From contig DATKKE010000037.1 of the NCBI GenBank assembly GCA_035543455.1, positions 1 to 64,000 on the forward strand: a stretch of DNA of 64,000 nt, written 5' to 3'. The position numbers and the translations under genes are program-made. The stretch is from CAIKOD01 sp035543455 (GTDB taxonomy: Archaea; Halobacteriota; Methanomicrobia; Methanomicrobiales; Methanospirillaceae). Within the stretch, counting starts at the first letter, position 1, and each line of letters starts with the position of its first letter. Below the pieces are notes generated by a model. It was not told where the DNA came from. It saw only the letters and a program-made list of their open reading frames with translations, and searched no databases. Of the stretch, positions 61,150 to 64,000 are shown piece after piece.

Positions 61150-61377
61150 GTGAGTACCTTGGAAAGAGAAGAAGCAATCAAATTATGCATCTGTAATATT
61201 TGCCCGACCTACGTGAATTGCAACGAATTAATCGCGTTTTGCCTGGCGACGATCGGTACGAGCAAATGTATAACCAGGGAAAAGGGGTGTCTCTGCCCGG
61301 GATGCCCAGTCCATGACCGGGAGAATTTTAAATATGTCTATTACTGCATCCGGGGAAGCGAAATCGAACAACACTGA
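61150..61377 (+). CDS. DUF2769-family Cys-rich protein
   Basis: The 75-residue product has Cys-x-Cys-x2-Cys (CICNICP), further Cys residues in YVNC and FC, and GCLCPGCPVHD with a final YYCIRGSEIEQ, the DUF2769 pattern. It probably binds zinc or an iron-sulfur cluster. The start is GTG 61150. Its last 44 bases overlap the next gene, which also encodes a Cys-rich redox protein, so the two are linked. Confidence 0.88.
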   Translation: MSTLEREEAIKLCICNICPTYVNCNELIAFCLATIGTSKCITREKGCLCPGCPVHDRENFKYVYYCIRGSEIEQH

Positions 61378-62167
61378 ACCAGTGACTGACTGGAAGTGCA
61401 ATGTATGCGGCTATATTTCCCAGGGTGGCTGCCCGCCAGATGAATGTCCTATGTGTTCCGGCACCGGGAGGGAATTCACAGCAGTCACCGAAGAGAAAAG
61501 GCTTCAATATGACGGAGGGAAGTTCGATGTGCTCCTTATCAACGGTAGCAATCACCGATCGAACAATACCGGGTATATGATCGATCTCGTTGAGGAGGTG
61601 CTCAGGGACCGGGGTATAACGTACCGGCGGTATAACCTCAATGAATTTCACATCGACCATTGCTGGTGCTGTTACAGCATGAGGGACAACGCCTGCACCT
61701 ATCCGTGCCGGAACCAGATTGACGATATGGCAGCGTTCCACGAGATGATCATTGCAACCAAAGCGGTCATTGTCGGTTCCCCGATCAACTGGAATAATAT
61801 GTCGGCCCGGCTCAAGGATTTTCTCGACCGCCTGAACTGTATCCAGAACCGGTACCTGTTAAAAAGGCCCGGTCTGACCGAAGGTAAGATAGTGGGGATT
61901 ACGGTCTCGGGTCACGAAGATGGTGCAACAAAGGCCGCCATGGATATTTACCTTTACTTTCAGCAAATGGGATATCTATTGGCACCGTTTGGTATCTCTT
62001 ACAGGACACACGGGGCCCAGTTTAACACAAATACCGATTCGGAATATTTAAGAAACGATCCGCTTGTCTTATTCAAGGTCAGGGGAATGGCAAGTAACGT
62101 TGTGGAAATGCTGGACTGTGACCTCGAGGAGAAATTAAAAGGTAAACTCGTGCCTGTCTGCGAATAA
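61334..62167 (+). CDS. Rubredoxin-like domain fused to NADPH-dependent FMN reductase
   Basis: The product has about 277 residues. Residues about 20-55 are a rubredoxin-like module, WKCNVCGYISQGGCPPDECPMC. The remainder is a flavodoxin-like FMN reductase: DVLLINGSNHRSNNTGYMIDLVEEVL (phosphate loop), a Cys-rich HCWCCYSM region, and VGSPINWNNMSARLKDFLDRL. A fused iron centre and FMN suggest an oxidoreductase receiving electrons at the rubredoxin end. GGGAG lies about 10 bases before ATG 61334. It overlaps the DUF2769 gene. Confidence 0.88.
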   Translation: MSITASGEAKSNNTEPVTDWKCNVCGYISQGGCPPDECPMCSGTGREFTAVTEEKRLQYDGGKFDVLLINGSNHRSNNTGYMIDLVEEVLRDRGITYRRYNLNEFHIDHCWCCYSMRDNACTYPCRNQIDDMAAFHEMIIATKAVIVGSPINWNNMSARLKDFLDRLNCIQNRYLLKRPGLTEGKIVGITVSGHEDGATKAAMDIYLYFQQMGYLLAPFGISYRTHGAQFNTNTDSEYLRNDPLVLFKVRGMASNVVEMLDCDLEEKLKGKLVPVCE

Positions 62168-62353
62168 CCGATGCACCAGGAGAACGCTTTTTTTATAGCA
62201 GGATTTATATTTGTCTCCTGAATAGGGAATCAATCGTGTTGGTTCCGTGTAAAAAACACCTCTATCAAAGAGGCAATTCAGTCCGCGATCATCCGACCGG
62301 GTCATTCCCAAACGACGCCGGAAAAAAAAAGAGATTGATGTAAGATGCGGGTT

Positions 62354-62584
62354 TCACATCTTTTCCATCATCGATTTCAACATTTTCATACTTTCGACTT
62401 TGAACTGGAGGTGCTGGATCCAATGCTCTTTCATCATGATCTTCTCATCGAGCATCCTCATCATCATCATCTTTTTAGTCTTGTCATCAAATTTTTCCCA
62501 CATCATCCCCATGCAGGGATCATGGCCGTGTTCCATTCCCATTCCATGTTCCATTCCGATTCTACCTTCGGGTCTTCCAAACAT
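62354..62584 (-). CDS. Met/His-rich small protein
   Basis: The product has about 76 residues, roughly a quarter of which are Met, with several His (MEHGMGMEHGHDPCMGMMWEKF, and a KKMMMMRM run in the middle). The C-terminal half is helical and charged. The composition suggests binding of soft metals such as copper or nickel, though no family is recognised. AGGAAGG lies just upstream of ATG 62584. Confidence 0.6.
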   Translation of the reverse strand: MFGRPEGRIGMEHGMGMEHGHDPCMGMMWEKFDDKTKKMMMMRMLDEKIMMKEHWIQHLQFKVESMKMLKSMMEKM

Positions 62585-62751
62585 TGTTATTCCTTCCTTA
62601 GACAACTACCCGGGACATGGTCCCGGTTTTGTCTTAAGGGCCTTCTAACGAGCTGATGCCATAAATATTTTGACCATCGTTATAAAAAATATAAGAAGAA
62701 AAGAGTCACGGAATGACCAGCTCACTGAAATTTAAATTTTCGGAACAAATT

Positions 62752-64000
62752 TCAATTGTCGGTTTTTGTTATAAACCGGTACATCCCGTTCGGCACGAAT
62801 ATCTCGAACCTTGCGCCCTGACCCGGAATCCCCGTTTCGGTTATCGTCATACCGGTAATAGAAAGGATTTCCTTCGAAAGGAAAAGACCGAGGCCGGTAT
62901 GCTTCCCAAAGCCACGGGTGAATAAATGTTTTTTATCGTCGGCAGATATTCCCGTACCGTTATCTTCAATAATGATGATGAGATTCTTTTCATGGATCCT
63001 GGAAGAGATTCGTATAAAAGTCATGGTATCTCCTCCATATCGGAGTGCATTATCCATCAGGTTGTAAAATACCTTTTCAAAAAGTGGATCGGCAAAAACT
63101 TCGAGATCGGTTCGATCAACCTCCACAGGGATGTTGTGCAAGGCAATGGCAGAAGCGGCATATCCTATGATTGAACTTACGTTCTGCCAGACGGGTTCCT
63201 TAACACCCATATCCTGGTAATCCCGTGTGAAACTGATCTGCTTCTGGATTGTTTTTGCCGCTTCTTTCTCTTTGGCAAGATATTCGACTAACAAGGGATT
63301 AGCCTCTTCTTTTTCCGATAATTCGAGATAGCCCAGGAGGACCGTCAGCTGGTTAAGGATATCGTGGCGGGTAATACTCGACATAAGGTTCAATTTTTTA
63401 CCTGCCAGGGCCAGTGCATCTTCCGCACGTTTTCGTTCGGTAATATCCACGACGAAAACCAGCACGCCCGTTACCTCACCTTTTTCATTCTTCAGGGGAA
63501 TTTTATCGGTCTGCACCCACAGGACCTCTCCGGAAGCGGTAGGCATCTGTTCAACTATCCCGATCTTTGGAATTCCTGAACTGATGACTTCCAGGTCATC
63601 CTTGTAATATTTCTCCGCCATGTCCGGAAATAAATCGAGAGTGTTTTTTCCCTCGATTTCAACAACCGGTAACCCGAACGCTCTTGCTGCTGCCGGATTT
63701 ACCCTGATAAAATTATTTTTCGTATCTTTATACCAGACCATAGCGGGGGCATTATCGATAATTGCTTTATGATCGGCTGCAAGCCTCCGGAGTGCCATTT
63801 CATCCCTTTTCCGTCGCGTTTCATCCTTTTTCCGTCTCGTTATATCCCGGACTACGGAAAGGACGATTTTTCTTCCCTGTATAGTAACGACATGGGCATG
63901 TATCTCGACAGGTACGATTGTGCCATCTTTTCTGCGATGCCCGGTCTCGAACTCCGCATGCCCGGCCGTCAGCAACGAATTTCCAATCTCTTCAAGAGGA
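62752..64000 (-). CDS. PAS-containing sensor histidine kinase (5' end outside window)
   Basis: The frame is open to the last base of the window and its N-terminus lies beyond it. The visible 415 residues hold the end of a PAS domain (HRRKDGTIVPVEIHAHVV), a PAC linker, a second PAS domain (DNAPAMVWYKDTKNNFIRVN), a DHp helix with the phosphoacceptor in ITRHDILNQLTVLLGYLE, and an HATPase domain with NLMDNALRYGG, IEDNGTGIS and GLGLFLSKEIL. This is the soluble archaeal PAS-kinase class. No response regulator is visible nearby. Confidence 0.93.
   Translation of the reverse strand, partial: PLEEIGNSLLTAGHAEFETGHRRKDGTIVPVEIHAHVVTIQGRKIVLSVVRDITRRKKDETRRKRDEMALRRLAADHKAIIDNAPAMVWYKDTKNNFIRVNPAAARAFGLPVVEIEGKNTLDLFPDMAEKYYKDDLEVISSGIPKIGIVEQMPTASGEVLWVQTDKIPLKNEKGEVTGVLVFVVDITERKRAEDALALAGKKLNLMSSITRHDILNQLTVLLGYLELSEKEEANPLLVEYLAKEKEAAKTIQKQISFTRDYQDMGVKEPVWQNVSSIIGYAASAIALHNIPVEVDRTDLEVFADPLFEKVFYNLMDNALRYGGDTMTFIRISSRIHEKNLIIIIEDNGTGISADDKKHLFTRGFGKHTGLGLFLSKEILSITGMTITETGIPGQGARFEIFVPNGMYRFITKTDN

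Overview
The window looks like a chromosomal segment of a methanogenic archaeon, most plausibly in the order Methanomicrobiales (Methanoregula-like). It carries archaeal ribosomal protein L10e, the archaea-specific GatD/GatE amidotransferase, a UPF0212 protein, an MJ0406-type nucleoside kinase, a small siroheme sulfite-reductase-like protein, GGAGG/GGTGAT ribosome binding sites, archaeal TATA elements, and the PEGA/PKD surface proteins and PAS-rich signalling proteins usual in that order. The taxonomic placement is inference; no rRNA or methanogenesis gene is present.

Layout. 1-5.5 kb: end of a FlaJ/TadC-type pilus assembly protein and three very large type IV pilin-like proteins, one with a LamG-like tail and one with four IPT/TIG-like domains. 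5.7-8.1 kb: a receiver-PAS protein and a RecA/KaiC-like partner. 8.3-12.4 kb: L10e, a nitrate/sulfonate/taurine-type ABC importer whose binding protein has its two lobes in swapped order, and a divergent HTH regulator. 12.5-19.7 kb: a dense housekeeping run (argH, gatD, gatE, small conserved proteins, nitroreductase, UPF0212, nucleoside kinase). 20-26.7 kb: aldehyde dehydrogenase, soluble-looking SdhA/SdhB pair, DedA protein, FMN reductase. 27-33.6 kb: a giant PEGA/PKD surface protein, a second PKD protein and a META-domain lipoprotein. 33.7-38 kb: HD phosphohydrolase, siroheme protein, RNase II-like enzyme, and a membrane protein/XRE regulator pair behind a clear palindromic operator. 38-43.7 kb: PEGA protein, universal stress protein, MFS and APC transporters. 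43.9-48.3 kb: a stress-like group, with bacterial-type LonA behind a MarR regulator that has its own palindrome, a Cache lipoprotein, a DUF488 protein and an Hsp20-like protein. 48.8-54.7 kb: an eight-PAS membrane histidine kinase with a response regulator ending in a PadR-type DNA-binding domain. 54.8-59.3 kb: a gene-poor stretch with two decayed-looking loci, a TetR regulator and a flavodoxin-ferredoxin protein. 59.3-64 kb: small membrane protein, cupredoxin, COG4315 lipoprotein, DUF2769 protein, rubredoxin-like/FMN reductase, a Met/His-rich small protein, and a histidine kinase cut by the window edge.

The most noteworthy items are the lobe-swapped substrate-binding protein, the PadR-output two-component pair, three long G tracts inside one pilin gene, the autoregulated MarR-LonA unit with a sharp operator, and a gene-like locus at 58.8-59.3 kb interrupted only by TAG codons. 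No tRNA, rRNA, CRISPR array or insertion sequence was seen.
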